A program made the position numbers and the translations under genes. A stretch of 64,000 nt of DNA, taken from Actinacidiphila acididurans (GTDB taxonomy: Bacteria; Actinomycetota; Actinomycetes; Streptomycetales; Streptomycetaceae). The notes beneath the pieces are model-generated. The model saw nothing but the letters and a program-made list of their open reading frames with translations, was not told where the DNA came from and searched no databases. This document shows, piece after piece, positions 51,156 to 60,567 of the stretch. Location of the stretch: assembly GCF_016918855.1 (NCBI RefSeq), contig NZ_JADKYB010000011.1, positions 1 to 64,000 of the forward strand. Reading direction: 5' to 3'. The first letter of the stretch is position 1; each line of letters begins with the position of its first letter.

Positions 51156-51827
51156 GTGGAGGCCGAGGAGTCCGGCGGCGGGCGGGCCGTACCCGTACGG
51201 CTGCCCGAGCGGCTGTCCGTACGGGATCAGGTGCTCGACGCGCTGCGCGAGGCGATCGTCACCGGCGAGCTGGCCCCCGGCTCGGTGCACTCCGGGCCCG
51301 CCCTGGCCGCGCGCTACGGCGTGTCCGCCACCCCCGTCCGCGAGGCCATGCAGGCGCTGGCCCGGGAGGGCGCGGTGGACGTACTGCCCAACCGCGGCTT
51401 CCGGATCACCGAACGCTCAGCTCGTGACCTCGCCGAGCTCGCCGAAGTACGGGCCCTCCTCGAAGTGCCCGTCCTCCTCGCCCTGGCCCGCGCCCTGCCC
51501 GCCGGCCGCTGGGCCGAGCTCCTTCCTCTGGCCGAGGAGACGGTGGCCGTCGCCGCCCGCGGCGACCGGGCGGCCTACGCCGAGTCCGATCGTGCTTTTC
51601 ACCGGGCGCTGCTCGGCCTCTCCGGCAACCTTCAGCTCGTCGCTGTCGCGGAAGACCTGCACCGCCGCGCCCAATGGCCGGCCGCCGACGCTCCCCTTCC
51701 CCTCCGCCCGGCCGCCCTCCTCGCTGACGCGGCCGAGCACAACGTCCTGCTCGAGGCTTTGATCGCCGGCGACCTCCGCACGGTCGAATCCCTCGCCCGC
51801 GAACACGTCTCGCCCGCGCGGCGCTGA
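51156..51827 (+). CDS. GntR family (FadR/FCD-type) transcriptional regulator
   Basis: A 223-residue regulator. The N-terminal winged helix is RDQVLDALREAIVTGELAPG followed by GPALAARYGVSATPVREAMQALAREG. The C-terminal FCD domain is all helical (RALLEVPVLLALARALP, DRAFHRALLGLSGN, LIAGDLRTVESLAREHV). GTG 51156 is chosen; GTG 51114 is possible and the ribosome site is weak in either case. It is divergent from the iron-controlled gene; target unknown. Confidence 0.85.
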   Translation: MEAEESGGGRAVPVRLPERLSVRDQVLDALREAIVTGELAPGSVHSGPALAARYGVSATPVREAMQALAREGAVDVLPNRGFRITERSARDLAELAEVRALLEVPVLLALARALPAGRWAELLPLAEETVAVAARGDRAAYAESDRAFHRALLGLSGNLQLVAVAEDLHRRAQWPAADAPLPLRPAALLADAAEHNVLLEALIAGDLRTVESLAREHVSPARR

Positions 51828-51928
51828 CCGGACCTCCGGCCCGCACCCGGGAATGCCTTTTGGCCCGCCCGGCGGCGGGCGGTACCCCCCGGGCTGCTCC
51901 GGGCGAACCGCACCGCCGATATGCGAGG

Positions 51929-52678
51929 TCACACCGTGAAGGCCTCTGCGAGCCAGGCGGGGACGCCGCCGAGGAGTTCGTAGAGGCGAGCCGCTTCCCG
52001 GCGCAAAGAGGTGGCCTCGTCGTCCGGGGAAACCTCGGCCAGGGCGAGCATCGCAGGGGCCGTGCCGACGAGGTGGCCGAGGGAGACACGAATCCGCAAG
52101 GACTCGGCGAAGCCGTGCCGGGCCTCGGCGACGTCGCCCTCGGCGGCGGCGAGGCCGGCGAGGTGGCGCCAGGTGTAGGAGGTCAGGAAGGTGTCGCCGT
52201 GGGCCACGGCGCCGGCGTGGGCCCGGCGGTAGGCCGCACGCGCGGCGGTCGGGTTGGCCGCGATGTTCTCGGCGACCAGGCCGCGCCGGAAGTCCAGCAG
52301 GGGGCGGCCGGGGGAACCGGGCATGAGCAGCGCGGTGCTGCGCCCGAAGGCGGCGCGGGCCTCGTCGGAGCGGTCGCGTACCGAGAACACCGTGGCGGCG
52401 TACGCCAGGAAGCCGCGCTCGGAGGCCGCGGCCCCGCGCTCCTCGTCGGTGGCGGCCAGCGCCTCGGCCACGCGCAGCGCGTCCTCCGCCTCCGCCCAGC
52501 CGTCCATCTGGAAGAACACACTCTCGATCAGCAGTTCCGCCCTGCGCAGTGCGGCTCGGGCGTCGTCCTCGCAGAAAGGCGCCAGCAGTCTGGCCGCCTC
52601 GGCCCAGCAGCCGCGGGCCCGCAGCCGCCAGACGTCCGGTACGCCGACCACCGATTCCGACAGGACGGTGTCCGCCAC
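51929..52678 (-). CDS. TPR-like helical protein of unknown function
   Basis: A 249-residue, Ala-rich helical protein starting at GTG 52678 after GGGGGAGA. Repeated helix pairs of about 34-40 residues (CWAEAARLLAPF, DGWAEAEDALRVAEALAAT, SDEARAAFGRSTALL, GDVAEARHGFAESLRI) suggest tetratricopeptide-like units. No DNA-binding motif, signal or enzyme site is visible. Such isolated TPR segments occur in streptomycetes as remnants or partners of regulators. Its upstream gap to the next gene holds about 300 bases. Confidence 0.65.
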   Translation of the reverse strand: MADTVLSESVVGVPDVWRLRARGCWAEAARLLAPFCEDDARAALRRAELLIESVFFQMDGWAEAEDALRVAEALAATDEERGAAASERGFLAYAATVFSVRDRSDEARAAFGRSTALLMPGSPGRPLLDFRRGLVAENIAANPTAARAAYRRAHAGAVAHGDTFLTSYTWRHLAGLAAAEGDVAEARHGFAESLRIRVSLGHLVGTAPAMLALAEVSPDDEATSLRREAARLYELLGGVPAWLAEAFTV

Positions 52679-52986
52679 AGCATCTCCCCCAAGCGCGTCG
52701 TCGAGCCAAAGTGAGCAGTTGCGTGTGCCTGTGAAGTTGTCCGCCAGGTGTCCGGCGGCTTGCCGCCGGTGTCCAGTGGCGGAAGTCCAGCACGCGGAAG
52801 GCCCGTACGCCAAGGGGTAGGCGATCAGTTCTTGTGAACGGGATCACTTTCACTAGGTCCGGGTCCCGGTGCGGATACGGGCCCTGCGCCGTACGGGTGG
52901 CGGGCCCCTGTGCGGTGCCGCGCCGCGGTGGGAGAATCCAGCGCTTCGGCCGTGTTCGCCGACGGAAGAGAGGGTGAGCCCGGGTC
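52679..52986. other. Intergenic region between divergent genes
   Basis: This 308-base gap contains the promoters of the divergent TPR-like and lactate-monooxygenase-like genes. The clearest structure is a short GC stem (CGGCGGC TT GCCGCCG near 52755-52770). No gene was supported. Confidence 0.4.
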
Positions 52987-54147
52987 ATGACGTTCGGGAA
53001 CTACCAGAACGAGATCTACCTCAACGGCCTGGGCGGTGTGCTGCCGGAGCTGCCCATGGCGCACGCGGAGCTCGAGGAGCGGGCGCGGGCCGCGCTGCCG
53101 CCCTCGGTGTGGTCGTACGTGGCCGGCGGCGCGGGGGACGAGCGGACCCAGCGGGCCAACGTCACCGCCTTCGACCGCTGGGGGCTGATCCCGCGGATGT
53201 TCGTGGGCGCGGCCGAGCGGGACCTGAGCGTGGAGCTGTTCGGCCGGATCTGGCCGGCGCCGGTGTTCCTGGCCCCGATCGGGGTGATCGGCCTGTGCGC
53301 CCAGGACGGCCACGGTGACCTGGCGACGGCGCGCGCGGCGGCCCGTACGGGCGTGCCCATGGTCGCCTCCACGCTGTCCGTCGACCCGCTGGAGCAGGTC
53401 GCCGGGGAACTCGGCGGCACGCCCGGCTTCTTCCAGCTCTACCCGCCGGCCGACCGCGACCTTGCGGCCAGCCTGGTGGACCGGGCGGAGAAGGCCGGCT
53501 ACACGGGCATCGTCGTCACCCTGGACACCTGGGTCACCGGCTGGCGCCCCCGCGACCTGGCCACCGCGAACTTCCCCCAGCTTCGCGGGCACTGCCTCGC
53601 CAACTACACCACCGACCCCGTCTTCCGGGCCGCCCTCGCCCGCCCGCCGGAGGAGGACCCCCAGGCCACCGTCCTGCACTGGGTCCAGGTCTTCGGCAAC
53701 CCCCTGACCTGGGACGACCTCCCCTGGCTGCGGTCCCTCACCAACCTCCCGTTGATCGTCAAGGGCATCTGCCACCCCGAGGACGCGCGCCGCGCCAAGG
53801 ACGGTGGCGTGGACGCGATCTATTGCTCCAACCACGGAGGGCGCCAGGCCAACGGTGGCCTGCCCGCCCTTGACTGCCTCCCCGGTGTCGTCCAGGCCGC
53901 CGACGGCCTCCCCGTCCTCTTCGACTCCGGCGTCCGCAGCGGCACCGACATCGTCAAAGCTCTCGCCCTCGGCGCCACCGCAGTCGGTATCGGCCGCCCC
54001 TACGCCTATGCGCTCGCCCTGGGCGGCACCGACGGCATCGTCCACGTCCTGCGCACCCTCCTCGCCGAGGCGGACCTCTTGATGGCCGTCGACGGTTACC
54101 CCACCCTCGCCGCCCTGACCCCTGACGCGCTGCGTCCCGTCCACTGA
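52987..54147 (+). CDS. FMN-dependent alpha-hydroxy-acid oxidase (lactate 2-monooxygenase-like)
   Basis: A 386-residue TIM-barrel flavoprotein that oxidises L-lactate or a similar hydroxy acid. The N-terminal NYQNEIYLNGL matches lactate 2-monooxygenases. FMN contacts are in FLAPIG and the catalytic His is in YCSNHGGRQANG. The C-terminal flavin-phosphate loop is LFDSGVRSGTDIVKALALGATAVGIGRP. Length is close to the lactate monooxygenase family (about 390). The oxidative decarboxylation product would be acetate. Glycolate or mandelate oxidase activity is an alternative. Confidence 0.88.
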   Translation: MTFGNYQNEIYLNGLGGVLPELPMAHAELEERARAALPPSVWSYVAGGAGDERTQRANVTAFDRWGLIPRMFVGAAERDLSVELFGRIWPAPVFLAPIGVIGLCAQDGHGDLATARAAARTGVPMVASTLSVDPLEQVAGELGGTPGFFQLYPPADRDLAASLVDRAEKAGYTGIVVTLDTWVTGWRPRDLATANFPQLRGHCLANYTTDPVFRAALARPPEEDPQATVLHWVQVFGNPLTWDDLPWLRSLTNLPLIVKGICHPEDARRAKDGGVDAIYCSNHGGRQANGGLPALDCLPGVVQAADGLPVLFDSGVRSGTDIVKALALGATAVGIGRPYAYALALGGTDGIVHVLRTLLAEADLLMAVDGYPTLAALTPDALRPVH

Positions 54148-54150
54148 GTC

Positions 54151-54316
54151 CGGTTCGCCGGGAGTAGTCAGGGGCGCGGGGAACTGCGCGACCAGCCCAC
54201 TACCGGGCCGCGGGTCGCCACCGCCCCAAAGGGGCAATTGCTGTCGTGTCCGGACCACCAGCCGGTGGCCGGCTGAGCGCGCAGTTCCCCGCGCCCCTGG
54301 TTTACCCGGCGAACCG
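54151..54316. repeat. Large streptomycete-type inverted intergenic repeat
   Basis: Two perfect 21-bp arms (54170-54190 and 54278-54298) are flanked by partly matching outer arms (CGGTTCGCCGGG and ACCCGGCGAACC). The interior matches, on the other strand, the repeat in the modA-modB junction (11490-11550). It follows the lactate-monooxygenase-like gene and may also act as its terminator. Confidence 0.75.
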
Positions 54317-54392
54317 CCCCCGCCAGGCGGTGCCCCCGCCCGGGGGGCTGTTCCGGGCGAACCGCCCGCCGCCGGGCGGGCCCACTTCCGGG

Positions 54393-56042
54393 TCAGCTCA
54401 TGCGCAACGCCAGGAAGAAGTCGAGCTTGTCCTCGAGGCGGGAGAGATCGCGGCCGGTGAGTTGCTCGATGCGGCCGATGCGATAGCGCAGCGTATTGAC
54501 GTGGAGGTGGAGGCGAGTGGCACACCGGGTCCAGGAACCGTCGCATTCGAGGAAAGCCTCGAGCGTGGGGATGAGATCGGCACGGTGGCGCTGGTCGTAG
54601 GCGCGGAGGGGGTCGAGGAGGCGGGCGGTGAAGGCGCGGCGGACGTCGTCGGGGACGAAGGGGAGGAGCAGGACGTGGGAGGCCAGCTCTTCGTGGCCGG
54701 CGACGCAGACCCGGCCGGGGCGGGCGGCGGCGACGCGGCGGGCGTGGCGGGCCTCTTCGAGGGCGCCGCGCAGCCCTTCGGGGGAGTGGACGGCCGCGCT
54801 GACCCCGATCGTGAGGCGCCCGTCGTCGGCCAGCCCCCGGCCCACGGGGCCGCGTACCACCGCCAACAGCGCTTCGGCGTGCAGGGGTTCGGGGGCGCCG
54901 CCGCCGGCCGGGGCGGGCAGCGGGACGAGGGCGATCGCGGTGTCCTCCGCGTGCGCCACGGCGACCCGTTCGGCCGCGTCGGGGCCGGACTCGGCGGGGT
55001 CGGCCAGCGCCTCCTCCAGCAGGGGCTGCGCGGCCGGGCCCGGCGGCACCTCTCCGCCCGCCCAGTCCACCCGGGCCACCACGACCTGCCAGGACGGCGC
55101 GGCGGACGTACCCGGCAGCAGTACCGGCGCAGCCGCCCGCAGCCGCGCCCCGATCTCGGCGGGCGGCGCCCCGCCCCGCACCAGCTCGAACACCTCCGCG
55201 GCCAGCCGGCGGCGGATCCGGCGGGCCGCCTCGCGCCGGTCGCGTTCGACCGCGATCAGCTGGGTCACCCCGTGCAGCAGGTCCAGCCGTTCGGCCGGCC
55301 ACTCCCCGGCGTCGGCGGCCACCGCCAGGAACCAGTCGGACAGGACGCCGGCCCGTACGTCCTCGCCGCCCTCGCCGGCGCGGACCGGGAACAGCGAGAA
55401 CGTCCGGCCGCCGGGGGCCGCCACCCGGTGCGGCGCGGGCCGGCCGGTGCGCACGGCGGCCTGCTGGGCACCGGCCAGCTCGGCGCGCAGCGCGTGCGGC
55501 AGCGGGTAGCCGGAGCCGCCGATCTCCCGGCCGGTGGACGACAGCACCCACGCCCGCAGGTCCAGGTCGCTGCCGAGCAGGTCCAGCACCGCGTCCGGGC
55601 CGCCGCCGCCCGGGCCGGGCGCCATCAGCCGCCGGTGCCGGTCCACCACCGCCGCCAGGTCGCCGGCCCGCTCGCCGGAGACCTGCCGCACCACGTACTC
55701 CGTGACGGTCGCGAACGCGACCCGCTCGTCCACCGCGAACAGCGGCAGCCGGTGCCGGGCGCAGGCTGCCACCAGGTCCGCCGGGACCGTGCCGAGCTCC
55801 GCCTCGCCGGCCGCGAGCGCCGCCACCCCGGCCCCGGCCAGGATCCGTACGAACGGCTCGGAGTCACGCGGGCCGCGCCGCCAGGCCAGCCCGGTCAGCA
55901 CCAGCTCGCCGCCGGTCAGATAGCGGCTGGGGTCGCGCAGGTCGGTGGTCATGACCCCGCGCACGGTACGGTCCAGCTCGTCCGCGCCGCCCAGCAGCCG
56001 CAGGCCCAGCGCTTCGGTGTCCAGCAGTGCGCGCAGCCGCAT
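54393..56042 (-). CDS. PucR family transcriptional regulator
   Basis: A 549-residue regulator. The N-terminal PucR domain has MRLRALLDTEALGLRLLGGADELDRTVRGV and the GGELVLTGLAWRRGP motif. A GGDEF-like middle follows. The C-terminal HTH_30 domain has RCATRLHLHVNTLRYRIGRIEQLTGRDL. PucR regulators control purine catabolism. It is divergent from a xanthine dehydrogenase cluster, the natural target. ATG 56042 lies just before a 634-base control region with a phased repeat array. Confidence 0.9.
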   Translation of the reverse strand: MRLRALLDTEALGLRLLGGADELDRTVRGVMTTDLRDPSRYLTGGELVLTGLAWRRGPRDSEPFVRILAGAGVAALAAGEAELGTVPADLVAACARHRLPLFAVDERVAFATVTEYVVRQVSGERAGDLAAVVDRHRRLMAPGPGGGGPDAVLDLLGSDLDLRAWVLSSTGREIGGSGYPLPHALRAELAGAQQAAVRTGRPAPHRVAAPGGRTFSLFPVRAGEGGEDVRAGVLSDWFLAVAADAGEWPAERLDLLHGVTQLIAVERDRREAARRIRRRLAAEVFELVRGGAPPAEIGARLRAAAPVLLPGTSAAPSWQVVVARVDWAGGEVPPGPAAQPLLEEALADPAESGPDAAERVAVAHAEDTAIALVPLPAPAGGGAPEPLHAEALLAVVRGPVGRGLADDGRLTIGVSAAVHSPEGLRGALEEARHARRVAAARPGRVCVAGHEELASHVLLLPFVPDDVRRAFTARLLDPLRAYDQRHRADLIPTLEAFLECDGSWTRCATRLHLHVNTLRYRIGRIEQLTGRDLSRLEDKLDFFLALRMS

Positions 56043-56200
56043 CGTTTCGCCTCGTGGTGAAGATCGTGGTCAAAGTCGTGGTGAAGGTCGTCGGGAGTCG
56101 TCGTGGGCGGGTAGGGGGTGGGGGAAGCCCGGGGCGACCGGCGGGGCGGGGCGCCCCCTTGGCCGGTCGTGATGGGTGGTGACGGAATCACGAAAGGCCG

Positions 56201-56280
56201 GGATCTGGTCGGGATCGGTCGGCGTACGTCACAGTCGGTCGCGTTCGGTCAGGTTCGGTCGGTGGGGGTCAGGGGCCGTC
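56201..56280. promoter_or_regulatory. Eight-unit 10-bp-periodic GGTC array in the pucR-xdh intergenic region
   Basis: Eight consecutive 10-bp units each end in GTC (units ending at 56210, 56220, ... 56280); five contain GGTC preceded by T or C, three read TTCGGTC or GTCGGTC. The 10-bp spacing puts them on one face of the helix. It lies between divergent pucR and xdh genes and is the best candidate for the regulator's binding array. The rest of the 56043-56676 gap holds TTCGGCAC direct repeats (about 56608-56660) and no supported gene. Confidence 0.65.
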
Positions 56281-56676
56281 GGGTGGTCGGGCCGTACGGA
56301 TTCCTGCGTGTCGGGCGGGTTCCGGCCGGGTTGCCGGTGGGATGCCACCGGGTTTCGCGGACACCCTTTTCAGAGGAATCTACAAGACCCCGCAGGCGGC
56401 CGGCGAAGCCCTTCATGGTTTCGGTGACTGCACCCGTCCGGGTGACCGGCCGTGTACTGGGCCTACGTCGTGTGCATGGCTCATTCCGGGAGCCCGGCGC
56501 GCGGGACCCGGACGCGCCGCCGAGCGCCCCCCGCACCGCGCGCCGGCCCACCGCCGGACCCGGCCCCCGGACCGGACCCGGCACCGCACGGCCGACCACC
56601 CCTCGGCACCTTCGGCAACGTTCGGCACCCCTTCGGCACCCCTTCGGCACCTCGGCACCCGAGAAGAGACGACCGC

Positions 56677-57564
56677 ATGGACTTCCTGCGCCCGGCCAGC
56701 TGGCCAGAAGCGCTCGCCGCCAAGGCCGAGCACCCCGCGGCCGTCCCGATCGCGGGCGGCACCGACGTGATGGTCGAGATCAACTTCGACCACCGCAGGC
56801 CCGAGCACCTGCTGGACCTCGGCCGGATCACCGAACTGCGGGAGTGGGACGGCGACGGCGACACCGTGCGGCTGGGCGCGGCCGTGCCGTACACCCGGAT
56901 CGTCGAGGAACTGGCCGGCGACCTGCCCGGGCTGGCGCTGGCCGGCCGCACCGTGGCGTCGCCGCAGATCCGCAACCGCGGCGGCGTCGGCGGCAACCTC
57001 GGCACCGCCTCCCCGGCCGGTGACGCCCACCCCGCGCTGCTGGCCGGCGGCGCCGAGGTCGAGGCGGTCTCGGTGCGCGGCACCCGGCTGATCCCGATCG
57101 ACGCCTTCTACACCGGCGTCAAGCGCAACGCGCTGGCCCCGGACGAGCTGATCCGGGCGGTCCGGCTGAAGAAGGCGACCGGCCCGCAGCAGTTCGCCAA
57201 GGTCGGCACGCGCAACGCCATGGTGATCGCGGTGTGCGCCTTCGGCATCGCCCTGCACCCCGACGTGCGGGGCGTGCGTACCGGCATCGGCTCCGCCGCG
57301 CCCACCCCGATCCGCGCCACCGCCGCCGAGGAGTTCCTGGCCGCGGAGCTCGCCGACGGCGGGCACTGGGACCGCCGCGGCCCGCTGCCGCCGGCGCTGC
57401 TGCGGCACTTCGCGGGCCTGGTGGCCGGCGCCGCCAACCCGGTGGACGACGTGCGCGGCACCGCCGCCTACCGCAGGCACGCGCTGGGCGTCCTGGCCCG
57501 CCGGACGCTGACCTGGACCTGGGAGCAGTACCGAGGCGAGGAGAGGACCCCGACATGCGCGTGA
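56677..57564 (+). CDS. Xanthine dehydrogenase family FAD-binding subunit
   Basis: A 295-residue FAD subunit of a molybdenum hydroxylase, carrying electrons from the iron-sulfur centres to NAD. The FAD-binding motifs are VPIAGGTDVMVEIN and IRNRGGVGGNLGTASPAGD. The C-terminal CO-dehydrogenase-flavoprotein domain follows (GIGSAAPTPIRATAAEEFL). ATG 56677 has only a weak ribosome site (GAGAAGAGAC). It overlaps the next gene by 10 bases. The cluster order is FAD, iron-sulfur, Mo subunit, then XdhC. Confidence 0.9.
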   Translation: MDFLRPASWPEALAAKAEHPAAVPIAGGTDVMVEINFDHRRPEHLLDLGRITELREWDGDGDTVRLGAAVPYTRIVEELAGDLPGLALAGRTVASPQIRNRGGVGGNLGTASPAGDAHPALLAGGAEVEAVSVRGTRLIPIDAFYTGVKRNALAPDELIRAVRLKKATGPQQFAKVGTRNAMVIAVCAFGIALHPDVRGVRTGIGSAAPTPIRATAAEEFLAAELADGGHWDRRGPLPPALLRHFAGLVAGAANPVDDVRGTAAYRRHALGVLARRTLTWTWEQYRGEERTPTCA

Positions 57565-58037
57565 CCTTCACCGTCAACGGCCGCCGCCAGGAGGCCGACG
57601 ACGTCTGGGAGGGCGAGAGCCTGCTGTACGTGCTGCGCGAGCGGCTGGGCCTGCCCGGCTCCAAGAACGCCTGCGAGCAGGGCGAGTGCGGCTCCTGCAC
57701 GGTCCGCCTTGACGGCGACCTGGTCTGCTCCTGCCTGGTGGCCGCCGGGCAGGCCGAGGGCCGCGACGTGCGGACCGTGGAGGGCCTGGCCGCCGAGGAC
57801 GGCACGCTGTCCCCGGTCCAGCGGGCGTTCGTCGACGCCGGCGCCGTGCAGTGCGGCTTCTGCACCCCCGGCCTGCTGGTCGCCGCCGACGACCTGCTGG
57901 CCCGCAACCCCTCGCCGAGCGACGGCGACATCCGCGAGGCCCTGTCCGGAAACCTGTGCCGCTGCACGGGCTACGAGAAGATCCTCGACGCGGTCCGGCT
58001 GGCAGCGGCGCGCACCGCGGGGACGGTGGACGCGTGA
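57555..58037 (+). CDS. Xanthine dehydrogenase family (2Fe-2S) subunit
   Basis: A 160-residue subunit with two [2Fe-2S] clusters. The plant-type ferredoxin part has CEQGECGSC with a later CSC; the alpha-helical part has CGFCTPG and CRCTGY. It passes electrons from the Mo centre to FAD. ATG 57555 overlaps the FAD subunit gene by 10 bases, and its stop overlaps the next start as GTGA (58034-58037), so all three subunits are coupled. Confidence 0.92.
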   Translation: MRVTFTVNGRRQEADDVWEGESLLYVLRERLGLPGSKNACEQGECGSCTVRLDGDLVCSCLVAAGQAEGRDVRTVEGLAAEDGTLSPVQRAFVDAGAVQCGFCTPGLLVAADDLLARNPSPSDGDIREALSGNLCRCTGYEKILDAVRLAAARTAGTVDA

Positions 58038-60475
58038 CGCCCCCTCGGCCCGGCGCCGGCGCGGCGCGCGACCGTACCGAACCCGGTACCGGCTCCACCG
58101 GCCTCACCCCGGCCGGCCTCACCCAGGGCGCCGGCGCCACCAAGGGCGGCATCGGCGAGTCCACCCTGCGCCCGGACGGCGTCCTGAAGGTCACCGGCGA
58201 GTTCGCGTACGCCTCCGACCTGTGGCACGAGGACATGCTGTGGGGGTACACCCTGCGCAGCCCGGTCGCGCACGCCAGGATCGTGTCCGTGGACACCTCC
58301 CAGGCGCTCGCCACCCCCGGGGTGTACGCGGTGCTCACCTACGACGACCTGCCCGCCGAGGCGAAGCACTACGGCCTGGAGATCCGCGACACCCCCGTCC
58401 TCGCCCACGGCAAGGTCCGCCACCACGGCGAGCCCGTCGCCCTGGTGGCCGCCGACCACCCGGAGACCGCCCGCCGGGCCGCCGCGAAGATCCAGGTGGA
58501 GTACGAGGAGCTGCCCGTCATCACCGACGAGGCGTCCGCCACCGGCCCCGGCGCGGCCCTGGTGCACGAGCACCGCACCGACCACTACGCCGGCCACGTA
58601 CCGCACCCCAACGTCCTGCACCGCCAGCCCGTCATCCGCGGCGACGCCGACGCGGCGGCCGCGCGGGCCGACGCGATCGTCACCGGCGAGTACGTGTTCG
58701 GCATGCAGGACCAGGCGTTCCTCGGCCCCGAGTCCGGACTCGCGGTGCCGGCCGAGGACGGCGGGGTGGACCTGTACGTGGCCACCCAGTGGCTGCACTC
58801 CGACCTGCGGCAGATCGCGCCCGTCCTCGGCCTGCCCGAGGACAAGGTGCGCATGACACTGTCCGGCGTCGGCGGCGCCTTCGGCGGCCGGGAGGACCTG
58901 TCCATGCAGATCCACGGCTGCCTGCTGGCACTGCGCACCGGCAAACCGGTGAAGATCGTCTACAACCGGTTCGAGTCCTTCTTCGGCCACGTCCACCGCC
59001 ACCCGGCCAGGCTCTGGTACGAACACGGCGCCACCAAGGACGGGAAGCTCACCCACGTACGGGCCAGGATCGTGCTGGACGGCGGCGCCTACGCCTCCTC
59101 CTCGCCGGCCGTGGTCGGCAACGCCGCCTCCCTGGGCGTGGGCCCGTACGTGGTGCACGACGTCGACGTCGAGGCGCTCGCCCTCTACACCAACAACCCG
59201 CCCTGCGGCGCCATGCGCGGCTTCGGCGCGGTCCAGGCGTGCTTCGCCTACGAGGCGCAGATGGACCGGCTCGCCGCCGAACTCGGCCTGGACCCGGTGG
59301 AGTTCCGGCAGCGCAACGCCATGGAGCAGGGCTCGGTCATGCCCACCGGCCAGGTGGTGGACGCGCCCGCGCCGGTCGCCGAACTGCTGCGCCGGGTCAA
59401 GGCCCGCCCGCTGCCGCCCGAACGGCAGTGGGAGACCAGCGAGGGCCCCGACGTACGCGCCCTGCCCGGCGGCCTGTCCAACACCACCCACGGCGAGGGC
59501 GTGGTCCGCGGCGTCGGCTACGCGGTCGGCATCAAGAACGTCGGCTTCTCCGAGGGCTTCGACGACTACTCCACCGCCCGGGTGCGCATGGAGGTCATCG
59601 GCGGCGAGCCGGTGGTGACCGTGCACACCGCGATGGCCGAGGTCGGGCAGGGCGGCGTCACCGTCCACGCGCAGATCGCCCGTACCGAACTCGGCGTCAC
59701 CGCCGTCACCATCCAGCCCGCCGACACCCGCGTCGGCTCCGCCGGATCCACCTCCGCCTCCCGGCAGACCTACCTGACCGGCGGCGCCGTCAAGCAGGCC
59801 TGCGAAGCGGTCCGCGAACGGGTGCTGGCACTCGGCCGCCGGAGGTTCGGCAGCCACCACCCCGCCTGGGCCACCGCCGAACTGGTGCTGGAGGACGGCA
59901 AGGTGGTCACCGACGGCGGCGAGGCGCTGGCCGCCCTCGCCGACGTGCTGGGCGACGAGGCGGTCGACGTCGAGCTCGAGTTCCGGCACCGCCCCACCGA
60001 GCCCTTCGACCTGCGCACCGGCCAGGGCAACGGCCACGTGCAGTACAGCTTCGCCGCGCACCGGGCCGTGGTCGAGGTCGACACCGAACTCGGCCTGGTC
60101 AAGGTGATCGAGCTGGCCTGCGCCCAGGACGTCGGCAAGGCGCTCAACCCGCTGTCCGTCCAGGGCCAGATCCAGGGCGGCACCACCCAGGGCCTGGGCA
60201 TCGCCGTCATGGAGGAGATCGTGGTCGACCCGCTCACGGCCAAGGTCCGCAACCCGTCCTTCACCGACTACCTCATCCCCACCATCCTCGACACGCCCAC
60301 CATCCCGGTGGACATCCTCGAACTCGCCGACCACCACGCCCCCTACGGCCTGCGCGGCGCAGGCGAGGCGCCCACCCTGTCCGCCACCCCGGCCGTCCTC
60401 GCCGCGATCCGGCAGGCCACCGGCCGCGCACTGAACCGGGTCCCGGTCCGCCCCGAGCACCTGACCGGACCGTGA
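58034..60475 (+). CDS. Xanthine dehydrogenase family molybdopterin-binding subunit
   Basis: An 813-residue catalytic subunit binding the molybdopterin cofactor. It starts at GTG 58034 in a GTGA overlap. Motifs include GESTLRPDGVLKVTGEFAYASDL near the N-terminus, FGGREDLSMQIHG, the CGAMRGFGAVQACFAYEAQ motif characteristic of xanthine-dehydrogenase-like (not CO-dehydrogenase) enzymes, and the catalytic Glu in LRGAGEAPT near the end. It should hydroxylate hypoxanthine and xanthine to urate. The PucR neighbour supports a purine role. The modABC importer about 45 kb away may supply the molybdenum. Confidence 0.92.
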   Translation: MTPPRPGAGAARDRTEPGTGSTGLTPAGLTQGAGATKGGIGESTLRPDGVLKVTGEFAYASDLWHEDMLWGYTLRSPVAHARIVSVDTSQALATPGVYAVLTYDDLPAEAKHYGLEIRDTPVLAHGKVRHHGEPVALVAADHPETARRAAAKIQVEYEELPVITDEASATGPGAALVHEHRTDHYAGHVPHPNVLHRQPVIRGDADAAAARADAIVTGEYVFGMQDQAFLGPESGLAVPAEDGGVDLYVATQWLHSDLRQIAPVLGLPEDKVRMTLSGVGGAFGGREDLSMQIHGCLLALRTGKPVKIVYNRFESFFGHVHRHPARLWYEHGATKDGKLTHVRARIVLDGGAYASSSPAVVGNAASLGVGPYVVHDVDVEALALYTNNPPCGAMRGFGAVQACFAYEAQMDRLAAELGLDPVEFRQRNAMEQGSVMPTGQVVDAPAPVAELLRRVKARPLPPERQWETSEGPDVRALPGGLSNTTHGEGVVRGVGYAVGIKNVGFSEGFDDYSTARVRMEVIGGEPVVTVHTAMAEVGQGGVTVHAQIARTELGVTAVTIQPADTRVGSAGSTSASRQTYLTGGAVKQACEAVRERVLALGRRRFGSHHPAWATAELVLEDGKVVTDGGEALAALADVLGDEAVDVELEFRHRPTEPFDLRTGQGNGHVQYSFAAHRAVVEVDTELGLVKVIELACAQDVGKALNPLSVQGQIQGGTTQGLGIAVMEEIVVDPLTAKVRNPSFTDYLIPTILDTPTIPVDILELADHHAPYGLRGAGEAPTLSATPAVLAAIRQATGRALNRVPVRPEHLTGP

Positions 60476-60567
60476 CCGTGCCGCGCGGGGGGTGTTGTCC
60501 GAACCAGGGCCGGCCCGGCGCCGTACCGCCGGGCCGCCGGACCGACCGCCGGAGGAGCTGAACCGAC

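Noticed and set aside
57971..60460. An 829-codon open frame antisense to the xanthine dehydrogenase Mo subunit
   Set aside because: Shadow of a clearly recognised gene with conserved active-site motifs.
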